DNA from: Gadus chalcogrammus
Taxonomy: Eukaryota > Chordata > Actinopteri > Gadiformes > Gadidae
Length of the DNA: 64,000 nucleotides
NCBI RefSeq assembly: GCF_026213295.1
Contig: NC_079426.1
Coordinates: 25,876,402-25,940,401, forward strand
Direction: 5' to 3'
The notes below the pieces were generated by a model that searched no databases, was not told the DNA's origin, and worked only from the letters and a program-made list of their open reading frames with translations. How positions within the stretch are numbered: the stretch's first letter is position 1; every line of letters begins with the position of its first letter. This document shows positions 55,276 through 64,000 of this stretch, one piece after another. The translations under genes and the position numbers were made by a program.

Positions 55276-56920
55276 TGTACGTTAATGTCTCATTTTCGTC
55301 CGCTTATCCGGGGTCGGGTCGCGGGGGGAGCAGCTCAAGCAGGGGGCCCCAGACTTCCCTTTCCCGGGCCACATTGACCAACTCTGACGGGGGGATCCCG
55401 AGAAGTTCCCAGGCCAGTGTTGAGATATAATCTCTCCACCTAGTCCTGGGTCTTCCCCGAGGTCTCCTCCCCACTGGACGTGCCTGAAACATCTCCCAAG
55501 GAAGGCGCCCAGTGGGCATCCTTACCAGATGCCTGAAACACCTCCCAAGGAAGGCGCCCAGTGGGCATCCTTACCAGATGCCCGAACCACCTCAGCTGAC
55601 TCCTTTCTAAGTAAAGGAGCAGCGGCTCTAATCCGAGTTCCTCACGGATGGCTGAGCTTCTCACCCTATCCCTAAGGGAGACGCCAGCCACCCTTCTGAG
55701 AAAACTCATCTCGGCCGCTTGTACCCGCGATCTCGTCCTTTCGGTCATCACCCAGCCCTCATGACCATAGGTGAGGATAGGAACGAAGATCGACCGGTAG
55801 ATCGAGAGCTTTGCCTTGCGGCTCAGCTCTCTTTTCGTTACAACGGTGCGGTAAAGCGAACGCAATACCGCCCCCGCTGCTCCGATTCTCCGGCCAATCT
55901 CACGCTCCATAGTACCCTCACTCGCGAACAAGACCCTGAGGTACTTGAACTCATTCACTTGGGCTAAGGACTCATTTCCTACCCGGAGTAAGCAATCCAT
56001 CGGTTTCCTGCTAAGAGTCATGGCCTCAGATTTAGCGGTGCTGATCCTCATCCCAGCCGCTTCACACTCGGCCGCCAGCCGATCCAGTGAGTGCTGAAGG
56101 TCACAGGCTGATGATCCCATGAGGACCACATCATCTGCAAAAAGCAGTGACGAGATCCTCAGACCACCGAACTGCAACCCCTCCCCACCACGACTACGCC
56201 TCGATATCCTGTCCATGTATATCACAAACAGGATTGGTGACAAGGCGCAGCCCTGGCGGAGACCAGCACCCACTGAGAACGAAACTGACTGGCTGCCGAG
56301 GACGCGAACACAGCTCTCGCTTTGGAAGTACAGGGATTGGATGGCCCTGAGAATAGACCCCCTTACCCCATACTCCCGCAGCACCTCCCACAGTTTCTCC
56401 CGGGGGACCCGGTCATACGCCTTCTCCAGATCCACAAAACACATGTAGACCGGATGGGCATACTCCCAGGCCCCCTCCAGGATCCTTGCGAGAGTGAAGA
56501 GCTGGTCCGTAGTTCCACGTCCGGGGCGAAAACCGCATTGTTCCTCTTCAATCTGAGGTTCGACGATCGGCCGAACCCTCCTTTCCAGCACCTTGGAGTA
56601 GGGCTGGGCGATATGGACCAAAAGTCATATCTCGATATCTTCAAGCATAATATCGATATAAGATAAATATCGATATTTGTCGAAGGGGGTGGGGCGGGGG
56701 CGTGCGGGGGGGGGGGGGGGGGGGGGGGGCGGCGGCGCGCTCCGTGCGCAGATTTGATATTACTATTTCTGCCGTTCGGAATTGAATACAGTTTTATGGT
56801 TGAATAAACCGTGGACTAGACACTGCCTACGCCTCCTATTAGAGAACATTATAATATATAACATCACGGCCAAAAGCTTTGTGCGGCCAATATTATGAAC
56901 CGTAACGACTGCGTGGGGGG

Positions 56921-57260
56921 GCGGACATGACATGCTATTTTATGTATTCTTTAATATAGGTATTAGTGGGCAACTAACACAGTATTCAAAGACGTTCCCG
57001 AAATTCTGCCGTGCAGCCACGGTTTACAGCGGATGTATGCAATGGCTAGGCGCACATAGCCTTTAGCCGTGTTCTGTAATATTCTAGAACACACGGGAGG
57101 CATATCGCAGTTCATGTACTTCAGCGAGTCAAAGCCAAAGTTCCTTTCCCCCAATCCTTTTCAACCATGGCTCAGATAACCCCCAATACAGTCTCGTTGT
57201 GGAAATACAAGAGACGTCAAAGAACCGACAAGAAACACTTGCGTTACAGTGTGTGTGTTC
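56921..57260. mobile_element. Family-B (TTAA-type) fragment, left piece
   Basis: ACATGACATGCTATTTTATG through GTATTCAAAGACGTTCC matches 39754-39825. The later part matches the arm sequence with CTTCAGCGAGTCAAAGCCAAAG. The TTAAAGGTCC end itself is missing. The fragment resumes after the nested insertions at 61361. Confidence 0.8.
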
Positions 57261-58318
57261 TATGAGGGGCCGTTTAGGACATAACTAATTGAGACACTCT
57301 CACACACATACCTATGAAACACTCTTACACTCACTACTGAAACACTCACACATACATACATACTCGTCTGAAACACTTACACATACATATGAGAAACACA
57401 CACGCATACATACATACCTCTGTGGCATATACACATACATATGAAATGCTTACATTCATCATCAAGTGAAACATTTATACGTATCTATCTGAAACACTCA
57501 TGCAAGCACATATTTGTATAAATGTTTCAAATGTCTGAATACGTTTTTCAGTTATATGTATGTATGCTCTTACATGAGGATGTGCAAGCGTTTCACATGT
57601 AGTATTCATACCAGTAATTTCAGTAGTGACGGTGAGAGCGTTTCAATAGTGAATGTAAGAGTGTTTCATAGGTATGTGTGCATGAAATTCCAAGGTCAAG
57701 GTCGGCATTTAAACTGGAAGGCGGGAACAAAGAGTGCATTTTTGAACAGCCAGAGCGCGCCAATCTGAGCCAAAAAACCTGAAATGTCAGTCACGCTCTT
57801 CACCGTTGGCTTAGAAACCGGCACTCTTTGTTCCCACCTTCCGGTTTAAATGCCGACCTTGACCTTGGAATTTCATGCACACATACCTATGAAACACTCT
57901 TACATTCACTATTGAAACGCTCTCACCGTCACTACTGAAATTACTGGTATGAATACTACATGTGAAACGCTTGCACATCCTCATGTAAGAGCATACATAC
58001 ATATAACTGAAAAACGTATTCATACATTTGAAACATTTATACAAATATGTGCTTGCATGAGTGTTTCAGATAGATACGTATAAATGTTTCACTTGTATGA
58101 ATGTAAGCATTTCATATGTATGTGTATATGCCACAGAGGTATGTATGTATGCGTGTGTGTTTCTCATATGTATGTGTAAGTGTTTCAGACGAGTATGTAT
58201 GTATGTGTGAGTGTTTCAGTAGTGAGTGTGTGAGCGTTTCAGTAGTGAGTGTAAGAGTGTTTCATAGGTATGTGTGTGAGAGTGTCTCAATTAGTTATGT
58301 CCTAAACGGCCCCTCATA
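57261..58318. mobile_element. Foldback element with ~480-bp inverted arms
   Basis: The left arm 57261-57737 and the right arm 57821-58318 are near-perfect inverses around an 83-bp spacer. Ends are TATGAGGGGCCGTTTAGGAC and its reverse complement. GTGTTC is duplicated at 57255-57260 and 58319-58324. Arms are built of GAAACACTY and ACATAC-type short repeats. The right arm has one extra ~21-bp unit (GAAACGCTCACAC). The same short open frame occurs on both strands, a consequence of the symmetry. Confidence 0.93.
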
Positions 58319-58339
58319 GTGTTCACACATTGGCCTCCA

Positions 58340-58562
58340 TGTTAAAAGGAGGACCAGCCCAGCACAGCAGGGGCACGGGAGCAGGAAGGAAGTGCTCGTG
58401 GCAGTGAGAGAGCCAAGAGGCCCACGGAGGCCCGAGAGACCGCGTCTCCTTCATGGTTGATTGTTAAGTTGTTTGTGAATAAATGCCTGAAATGGCTTTA
58501 ACCCCAATGCCGAGCGAGTTTTGTAAGTGGATTCCGGCTCAACCGAGCGCCAGGATACCACA
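58340..58562 (+). repeat. 5' LTR of the short LTR element
   Basis: 223 bp, nearly identical to 59733-59955. It contains GTGAATAAATGCC as a likely polyadenylation signal. Confidence 0.93.
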
Positions 58563-59517
58563 TATGGTGGAGAATGCGGGCATAAGAAGAACCCACTACG
58601 AACCCCCCGGTAAAGTACCCCACCCCGCCGCCGCCGCCGCAAGGGACGCCGCCGCCGCCGCAAGGGACGCCGCCGCCGCCGCAAGGGACGCCGCCGCCGC
58701 CGCAAGGGACGCCGCCGCCGCCGCAAGGGACGTCGCCGCCGCCGCAAGGGACGCCGCCGCCGCCGCCGCCGCAAGGGACGCCGCCGCAAGGGACGCCGCC
58801 GCCGCAGCGGGAGAGAAGGCCGCAGCGCGAGACCGGGACGCGCCGGCACCGCCGGCCTACGCGGACGTGGGGACGGGTCGGCCCTGCATGCTGGCGACCT
58901 GCTTGGCGCAGGGGATGTCCGGGAGCCCGACGGTACCGGTGCGGGTGATGAGCAGAGACACGCAGGCCCTTCTGGACACGGGCAGCGTGGTTACCCTCCT
59001 TCGCCCCGTCTTGGCGGGTGGGAAGGCGGGGGAGCCCATGGAGGTGGCCTGTGTGCACGGGGGGACCCGGACCTACGAGACATGCCACGTCGTCATCCGG
59101 ACCCCGCACGGGGTGTTCACGGCTCGGGCGGGGATTGTACCCAACCTCCCCGTGCCGCTCCTGATTGGGAGGGACTGCCCGATATTTCGCCGGCTTTGGA
59201 CCCCGGCACGAGAATCCCGGGGCGGGAGAGATGCGGTCGCCGCCGCGGCAGGAGAGGCAGCTGCCGCCCGCGCAGCGGGAGACGAAGCGGCGGGAGACGA
59301 AGCGGCGGGAGACGAGGTAGCCGGAGACGAGGTAGCCGGAGACGAGGTAGCCGGAGACGACGCTGCCGGAGACGACGCTGCCGGAGACGACGCTGCCGGA
59401 GACGAAGCTGCCGGAGACGAAGCTGCCGGAGACGAAGCTGCCGGAGACGACGCTGCCGGAGACGACGCTGCCGGAGACGACGCAGCCGGCGCCGCAGGAG
59501 ACACCCGGCCCCGGTGA
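58483..59517 (+). CDS. Repeat-rich protein with retroviral-type aspartic protease
   Basis: The open frame begins in the LTR at 58483, but the functional start is unknown. After RRTHYEPPGKVPHP comes an alanine tract with RD spacers (18-21-bp units, 58628-58805), then YADVGTGRPCMLATCLAQG and the protease: LLDTGSVVTLLRP with the catalytic DTG at residues 165-167, MEVACVHGGTRTYETC, and LPVPLLIGRDCPIF at the flap-distal end. The tail is a 15-bp repeat of Gly-Asp-Glu/Asp-Ala/Val-Ala arranged in blocks of three (59279-59490), then stop. The protease resembles that of Gypsy Gag-Pol, but no capsid, knuckle, RT or integrase is present. One clean frame despite heavy repeats suggests recent selection or youth. 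Confidence 0.7.
   Translation: MPEMALTPMPSEFCKWIPAQPSARIPHMVENAGIRRTHYEPPGKVPHPAAAAARDAAAAARDAAAAARDAAAAARDAAAAARDVAAAARDAAAAAAARDAAARDAAAAAGEKAAARDRDAPAPPAYADVGTGRPCMLATCLAQGMSGSPTVPVRVMSRDTQALLDTGSVVTLLRPVLAGGKAGEPMEVACVHGGTRTYETCHVVIRTPHGVFTARAGIVPNLPVPLLIGRDCPIFRRLWTPARESRGGRDAVAAAAGEAAAARAAGDEAAGDEAAGDEVAGDEVAGDEVAGDDAAGDDAAGDDAAGDEAAGDEAAGDEAAGDDAAGDDAAGDDAAGAAGDTRPR
58563..58583 (+). promoter_or_regulatory. Candidate primer binding site
   Basis: TATGGTGGAGAATGCGGGC directly follows the LTR. The tRNA could not be named from sequence alone. Confidence 0.55.
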
Positions 59518-59732
59518 GATACCATCCTGGGCGGGTCCCTCGACTACCTGGGGCTTGGACAAAGGGTGGAGGAGTGTGGCATCCCGCCACGTGGTCCTCG
59601 GCCTGGACGGGCCCGGGGTACCGTGGAGGACGGGGTGTACCACCCCCACCCACCAGCCGGAGAGAGAGAGCAGCCCTTTCGGCACCCCAATCAGGGTGAT
59701 TGGGGGACACCTGGGCGAAAGCACGGGAGCCA

Positions 59733-59955
59733 TGTTAAAAGGAGGACCAGCCCAGCACAGCAGGGGCACGGGAGCAGGAAGGAAGTGCTCGTGGCAGTGA
59801 GAGAGCCAAGAGGCCCACGGAGGCCCGAGAGACCGCGTCTCCTTCATGGTTGATTGTTAAGTTGTTTGTGAATAAATGCCTGAAATGGCTTTAACCCCAA
59901 TGCCGAGCGAGTTTTGTAAGTGGATTCCGGCTCAACCGAGCGCCGGGATACCACA
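59733..59955 (+). repeat. 3' LTR of the short LTR element
   Basis: 223-bp partner of 58340-58562, preceded by GGGCGAAAGCACGGGAGCCA. Confidence 0.93.
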
Positions 59956-59988
59956 GCACATATGTGGTGCTCGCACGGTCGTGTCTCA

Positions 59989-61360
59989 CAGAGTCGGCTC
60001 CAGAGCAGATCTACTGGAGGGGCATGGGTCGCCAGCGGGGGGGCACTGCCGTTTGTGAAATATTTTAACGCAAAAAAAGTGGGAGGGCTGTCGTGGATGC
60101 TAAACGCAAATAAATGCAGTTTAACCACCTCTGCTAGGTCATAAATAGTTTATTCACATCAACAGTTTATGAACCTCCCAAAAAACATTAAGTAGGCCTG
60201 GCACTGTTTATAAACCTTAGAGAACAGCCTCCACAATAATCTGACAACATATAACAGAACAGGACCGCTGACAGAAGGCACGCATTGTGGCAGAAAGTAG
60301 CCTATTGAACAAGCCACGCACCAGGCAGAAATGTCACAATGCCATACGTATACATGCCTATTAAACACCAATAGATAGACAAAGCAAACATTAATCAACA
60401 ATTTACCTGCTAAGTAGGCCTTATAATGAAAGCCAGGGCTGGCTTCAAGAAGTGAATAAATTAACAACCGGAAAACATCTCCCCTTACCATTGTAAAGAG
60501 TTGCAGGATACTGTTTTAACACAGTTTGGACAGGCCTGTCAGTCCCGAGATCATCGACCGCTGTCTGCTGACTTGGGGGACTTGTAGATCGTCGTTGCTC
60601 TATGGCTGCGCGGGCTAAATCCATTGGCGGTTGCCCGGAGCTTGCGTTAGCAGAAGGGCCAGCTCGGCTTTGAGAGACCGTGGCTGTACTAGTGGTGGTT
60701 GCCGGAGTGTCACAGTCTGCTACTGGCTGAGGAGGAGCAGGAGGTCTAAGCCATTTTCGTTTGGTGATAATTAGCTAGTTATGCTAACTTTCGTCTATGA
60801 TAGGAGGACCAACTGTAATTTTCGATTAATACCAGGATTCTGCGGCTGCGCACTGCAGCTCAACAACGTTATTTTGAAATCAAATGTAACAAGTTTACTC
60901 AGAAACCAATGAGCATTAACCAAGCCTAACCTATGCATGCACAACCAAATTGATGTGATTTCCCCGTTCATTTATTTTATTTCATTTAAGTTACAGTTTG
61001 CACATTTAATATGTAAGGACAGAGAAATAGTCCGCCAAAGACGTTGCTAAGCAACCGAAGACTCTGGGGTTGACAAGTTACGGAATACCTGCGGAGTGAT
61101 ACCAAAGACGTCATGAGAGGCAAAAGATCCTTTGCTTACCTTGACAGCGGTCATACTTGGCCCGAAGTTGTGAAGGACCCATGCAAGTGAAAGGAGCCTT
61201 CCACAGCATTGAGAAGACCCGTGTAATAAGTAAGGGATAATGTATAGAACGCCGGTCATTATCGGGAAAATAAATAAAAGAATGATCTGTGGTAGGAGGG
61301 GCATTAATGACCGCTAGGGGGGGCATGGCCCCCAAATGCCCCCCCTTAGCGCCGACACTG
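59989..61360. mobile_element. 1.37-kb hAT deletion derivative
   Basis: CAGAGTCGGCTCCAGAGC and GCGCCGACACTG are inverted ends with mismatches. GTGTCTCA is duplicated at 59981-59988 and 61361-61368. It retains one transposase exon on the minus strand. GGGGGCACTGCC- and AATGCCCCCCC-type G/C runs lie next to the ends. Confidence 0.9.
60489..60768 (-). pseudogene. hAT transposase N-terminal exon (remnant)
   Basis: A clean minus-strand frame reads ITKRKWLRPPAPPQPVADCD, TTTSTATVSQSRAGPSAN, PMDLARAAIEQRRSTSPPSQ and DDLGTDRPVQTVLKQYPATL, then a GTAAGG splice donor at 60488. This is the low-complexity segment that precedes the TTF-type zinc finger in ZMYM/hAT transposases. The zinc finger and catalytic exons are absent. 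No ATG is found before an upstream stop, so it is a relic of the autonomous parent. Confidence 0.65.
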
Positions 61361-61632
61361 GTGTCTCATTGGCGGGCCAACGTCTCTGGGCGGGCCAGGC
61401 AGAGTAAGGGGAGGAGCATAGATGCTTTGTGACAGACCGGACATTCCAAATCAGCGCGCTTGAGCCTCCGTTTTTTCAAAGGCGAGCGACAGTTTTTAAG
61501 CACACTCCACAAATTACGTGATTTTGTAATTCGTCCAGACAACTTATATCCAAACCATTTCCATACTATGGAGCCGTTGGTCTTTCGCTTGGCAACAAGC
61601 TCCTCGGAGCTGCATGCGCAGGCGGACTCCAT
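61361..61632. mobile_element. Family-B fragment, right piece
   Basis: TCATTGGCGGGCCAACGTCT through CGTTTTTTCAAAGGCGAG matches 42576-42700. It then continues in sequence without a partner. Confidence 0.75.
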
Positions 61633-61790
61633 AGCTGTGTTCGAAATCGTTCCCTATCACGGATATAGTGCACTATATAGGGTGCTCGCCATTTTGTAGT
61701 GGTGTTCGAATTCTCAGTGGTTAATTTCATGCACAATATAGTGCACTTAAAATACCCAATGAATAGTGAACGATTTCGAACACGGCTCAT
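61633..61790. mobile_element. Short family-A inverted-repeat element, 158 bp
   Basis: AGCTGTGTTCGAAATCGTTC and the near inverse ending CGATTTCGAACACGGCT bound a deletion derivative of the element at 19522-20096. Confidence 0.8.
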
Positions 61791-62669
61791 GTTTCAAAAA
61801 GTGACGTGAGTCAGTGGAGGGGGGGGGGGGGCAGGCAGAGACTGTGTGTGAGCCGGAGGCAGAGCGGGAGAGACATAAGCAGAGTTATGAAATAGCAGGC
61901 GGCAGGCGCGGTTCGAAACTGGTGTTATTTGGAACAAATGTGCTATAATTTCAACGCAAATTAAATTATATCGATATTGACGATATGGTCATATCGATAG
62001 TTTAGTAGTTTCATATCGTGTTTGAAAAAATATCGATATATTTTAAATATCGATATATCGCCCAGCCCTACCTTGGAGTAGACTTTACCAGGGAGGCTGA
62101 GAAGTGTGATACCCCGGTAATTGGCACACACTCTCTGGTCCCCCTTTTTGAACAGGGGAACCACCACCCCGGTTTGCCACTCCTTTGGCACTGTACCCGA
62201 CTCCCACGCGATGTTGAATAGGCGTGTCAACCATGACAGCCCCTCAACACCCAGAGCCTTTAGCATTTCTGGCTGAATCTCATCAATCCCTGGGGCTTTG
62301 CCACTGCGGAGATGTTTGACTACCTCAGTGACCTCCACCAGGGAAATTGACGACGAAACACCATCAACCTCGAGCTCTGCCTCCAACATAGAGGGCGTGT
62401 TATTCGGATTCAGGAGTTCCTCAAAGTGTTCCTTCCAACGTCCGACGACCTCCTCAGTTGAGGTCAACAGAGTCCCATCCTTACTGTACACCGCTTGGAT
62501 GGTTCCCCGTTTCCCCCTCCTGAGGTGCCGGATAGTCTTCCAGAAGCACTTTGGTGCCGACCGAAAGTCCTCGTGTACGTTAATGTAAAAAACATAAAAT
62601 AATTACATATTTAAATTAAAACATTTGATTGATACTTGCATTTGAAAGAACGAGCGGTCTGAAACTCAC

Positions 62670-62757
62670 CTGGCCATTTTGTTTGATGCCTTCCAATGCT
62701 TCCAAGTCTGTTCCAATCACACCGCCACGCAACGTAGGCAACAGCAAATTTAGTTGT
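62670..62757 (-). other. Exon-like segment with splice donor
   Basis: The minus-strand frame KQLNLLLPTLRGGVIGTD, LEALEGIKQNGQ is followed by GTGAGT. It lies upstream, in minus orientation, of the integrase gene's helix-turn-helix exon (54565). The LINE5 insertion lies between, so it could be an earlier exon of that gene. No domain is recognised. Confidence 0.35.
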
Positions 62758-62759
62758 TT

Positions 62760-63248
62760 ATTTTAAAGCTGGTAGCCGGCGCGCTGTTTATTACTGTATA
62801 ATAAAGGCCCATCAAACACACTGTTTTAGAAGCATTCGCTTCATGTGCTCCGTGGAAGTAAGGGTATTCCCATTTGTGCAGTCGTTATTACGACTTGTCG
62901 CATTCAAGTGCTCTGGTCGTAAATAAAAAAAACTCAATGGACGATACAAAGTTTTTTCTCCATTTAGGATTTGTGTCGTATCTACTGCAGAGCTCATTTG
63001 TGTTACAGCAGCAATTTCCAATTCACAATTAAAAATATTGTGCTCGTAATCTGAGATACTGTAAATACAACTATGCAGATGAGTAGGCCTGCAGGAAGGA
63101 AGCATCCCCCCCCCCTCCCCCCAAATGACCGTTGACTGTTGCACTGTTAATTGACGGCAATGGCGGATTCACAAGATTCAGATCAGCGGTAAATTTGTCC
63201 TATATATAATAAAATTGACTTTGAATGGTGAGTCAGCATTCAAAGTCA
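62760..63248. other. No gene seen
   Basis: AT-rich with a C run at 63107-63120. No repeat ends or coding domains were recognised. Confidence 0.45.
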
Positions 63249-63823
63249 GAGTATTAGGGCCACATATGAAGAAAAAAAATATTTTTGACACGTCGACTAG
63301 TAAATTAACACGTCTGTTCAGGTCCCCCTCCTAAACAGACAATTTTTTCCGCACAAACTTTTCAGCGTCCTTACACTAATCACCACACTGTGGCTCTGCC
63401 CTAAAACAGCGAGGATCTCTTTATTGTTAAACCCGATTCTGAAATGCAATTTTACCAAATGATCCACACATCCATTGGATTCAGTGAAGGCCCTGTGGAG
63501 CGGTTGCTATCTCTCCCAACTAATTTCAACTATCCTCAACATTTCGAGTTTAATGTCGACTTTAAAGTCGACAAATCGAGATTAAAGTCGACATAATATT
63601 TCAACTTTATTCTCGACATTTCGGGTTTAATCTCGAAATTTCGAGATTAGAGTCGACATGACATTGCAACTTTATTCTCGACATTTCGAGTTTAATGTCG
63701 ACATGTTGACTTTAAAAAAATATACATAAATATTTTTGCCGTGACGAGATTAAAGTCGATACTTCGACTTTAATCTCGTCACGGCAAAAATATTTATTTT
63801 CTTCATGTGTGGCCCTACTACTC
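63249..63823. mobile_element. MITE with GAGTATTAGGGCCACA ends and a long central palindrome
   Basis: GAGTATTAGGGCCACATATG at the left is mirrored by CATGTGTGGCCCTACTACTC at the right. The inside has repeated TTTCGAGTTTAATGTCGAC-type blocks (63540-63720) and a 34-bp-arm palindrome at 63726-63797. Non-coding. Confidence 0.8.
63726..63797. repeat. Perfect palindrome, 34-bp arms
   Basis: Arms 63726-63759 and 63764-63797 are perfectly complementary around a 4-base spacer. They contain TTTTTGCCGTGACGAG and AAAGTCGA. Confidence 0.95.
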
Positions 63824-64000
63824 GGTAGTAATTTACACTATTGCAATTCATATCATTATTAAAGTTTTTCTTCTTATTCCGTAACTATTTGGCTCATTAA
63901 CTTCAGAAGTTTTAACCATTTTACATTTAGATGAATAGGCCTATGTTATGGCTAGGAAGGGCTGAAGTTAAAAAATAAATGTGAGTGTGACTTTTTAAAG

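Larger units (their letters stand above)
58340..59955 (+). mobile_element. Short LTR retrotransposon (1.6 kb) with a retropepsin ORF
   Basis: Two 223-bp LTRs (58340-58562, 59733-59955) differ at very few positions and run TGTTAAAAGGAGG to GGATACCACA. TATGGTGGAGAATGCGGGC follows the first LTR as a likely primer site. The internal 1.17 kb encodes only repeats and an aspartic protease, with no RT or integrase, so it must be mobilised in trans. Near-identical LTRs point to a recent insertion. No target duplication was recognised. Confidence 0.9.
56599..62070. mobile_element. 5.47-kb composite hAT in LINE5
   Basis: TAGGGCTGGGCGATAT (56599) and ATATCGCCCAGCCCTA (to 62070) are inverted ends, and CCTTGGAG is duplicated at 56591-56598 and 62071-62078. 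Subterminal CGATAT repeats lie on both sides. Its own sequence is short: the middle is filled by a family-B fragment, a foldback element, an LTR element, a second hAT and a family-A MITE. A poly-G run lies at 56706-56729. Confidence 0.95.
55440..62560 (-). pseudogene. LINE5 reverse transcriptase (RTE type)
   Basis: From 62560: QAVYSKDGTLLTSTEEVVGR, WKEHFEELLNP, GKAPGIDEIQPEML, VVVPLFKKGDQRVCANYRGI and LSLPGKVYSKV. After the hAT, at 56598: LERRVRPIVEPQIEEEQCGF, GRGTTDQLFTLARILE, MCFVDLEKAYDRVPR, GLRQGCALSPILF, LLFADDVVLM with the catalytic FADD, then STAKSEAMTLS and ELGLEPLLLYLERSQLRWFG. A 49-bp tandem duplication (55481-55529 and 55530-55578) shifts the frame near the C-terminus. Apart from this and the hAT the RT frame is open, so the copy is young. 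The endonuclease is missing through 5' truncation. Confidence 0.92.
55289..62573 (-). mobile_element. LINE5: 5'-truncated RTE/Rex3-like LINE, split by a hAT
   Basis: TGTACGTTAATGT stands at 55276-55288 and 62574-62586, a 13-bp target duplication. Read on the minus strand, the coding sequence runs from 62573, is cut at 62071/56598 by the 5.47-kb hAT, and continues to about 55320. There the 3' end (CCCCGGATAAGCGGACGAAA) is typical of fish RTE elements. About 1.8 kb of LINE sequence is present. Confidence 0.93.

Noticed and set aside
57514..58044. Two near-identical small proteins on opposite strands
   Set aside because: They are the same sequence in the two arms of the foldback element, with no sign of real coding.
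59073..59710. Further frames of Ser-Pro-Ala or Arg-Leu repeats
   Set aside because: They are other-frame readings of the same 15-bp repeat.
58498..59847. 449-codon minus-strand frame with Ser-Gly-Ser-Val or Cys-Gly-Gly repeats
   Set aside because: It is the antisense of the GC-rich codon repeats in the plus-strand protease ORF and of both LTR parts; no domain is visible.

Overview
The window looks like a teleost fish chromosome. The evidence is the mix of transposons: L2/CR1-like, L1/Tx1-like and RTE/Rex3-like LINEs with fish-type 3' ends, Gypsy and Gmr1-like LTR elements, an endogenous retrovirus, and many hAT, PIF/Harbinger and TTAA-flanked DNA elements. The coding signs are also eukaryotic: introns, AATAAA signals and long microsatellites. 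No bacterial gene organisation, rRNA, tRNA or CRISPR array was found. Almost all recognisable coding sequence belongs to mobile elements, and nearly all of it is broken.

Layout. 1-6616: fragments of small DNA transposons and a complete 1.68-kb hAT (4688-6371) with a perfect 8-bp target duplication. 6617-23764: one L2/CR1-like LINE (LINE1) split twice. An ERV (9296-17125) sits in it between the endonuclease and the RT. A second LINE (LINE2, 18229-23140) sits near its 3' end. LINE2 carries a 2A-like motif and is itself split by a Harbinger-type MITE that contains another MITE. 24363-26936: a third, 5'-truncated LINE. 27031-27296: a probable terminal exon of a HECT-like E3 ligase gene, one of the few host-like pieces. 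28774-38863: a Gypsy element whose 5' half was lost where a reversed Gmr1-like (SCAN-Gag) element lies. Its 3' region holds a TTAA-flanked DNA element with a relic Harbinger transposon inside.

39745-42828: a TTAA-flanked element with about 430-bp inverted arms surrounding a three-exon gene for a P2X7-type C-terminal (ballast) cysteine domain. 45199-54565 (minus): an intron-containing IS3/retroviral-type integrase gene. A complete L1-like LINE (LINE4, 47002-53523) is inserted in its intron, and a 977-bp hAT cuts the LINE4 ORF2 C-terminus. 55289-62573: a minus-strand RTE LINE split by a 5.47-kb hAT (56599-62070). That hAT contains a giant foldback element (57261-58318), a small LTR element with a retropepsin ORF (58340-59955) and another hAT (59989-61360). 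62574-64000: an exon-like segment and a MITE with a 34-bp-arm palindrome.

Most nesting relations rest on exact target-site duplications read directly: CAGTGCGT, CCAA, ATACATTGCA, TGA, TTA, TTAA, AAAAATGCATGAAGG, CTCTAGGA, TGTACGTTAATGT, CCTTGGAG, GTGTTC and GTGTCTCA. They let the order of insertions be reconstructed. Family names are by recognition of motifs, not by database search.
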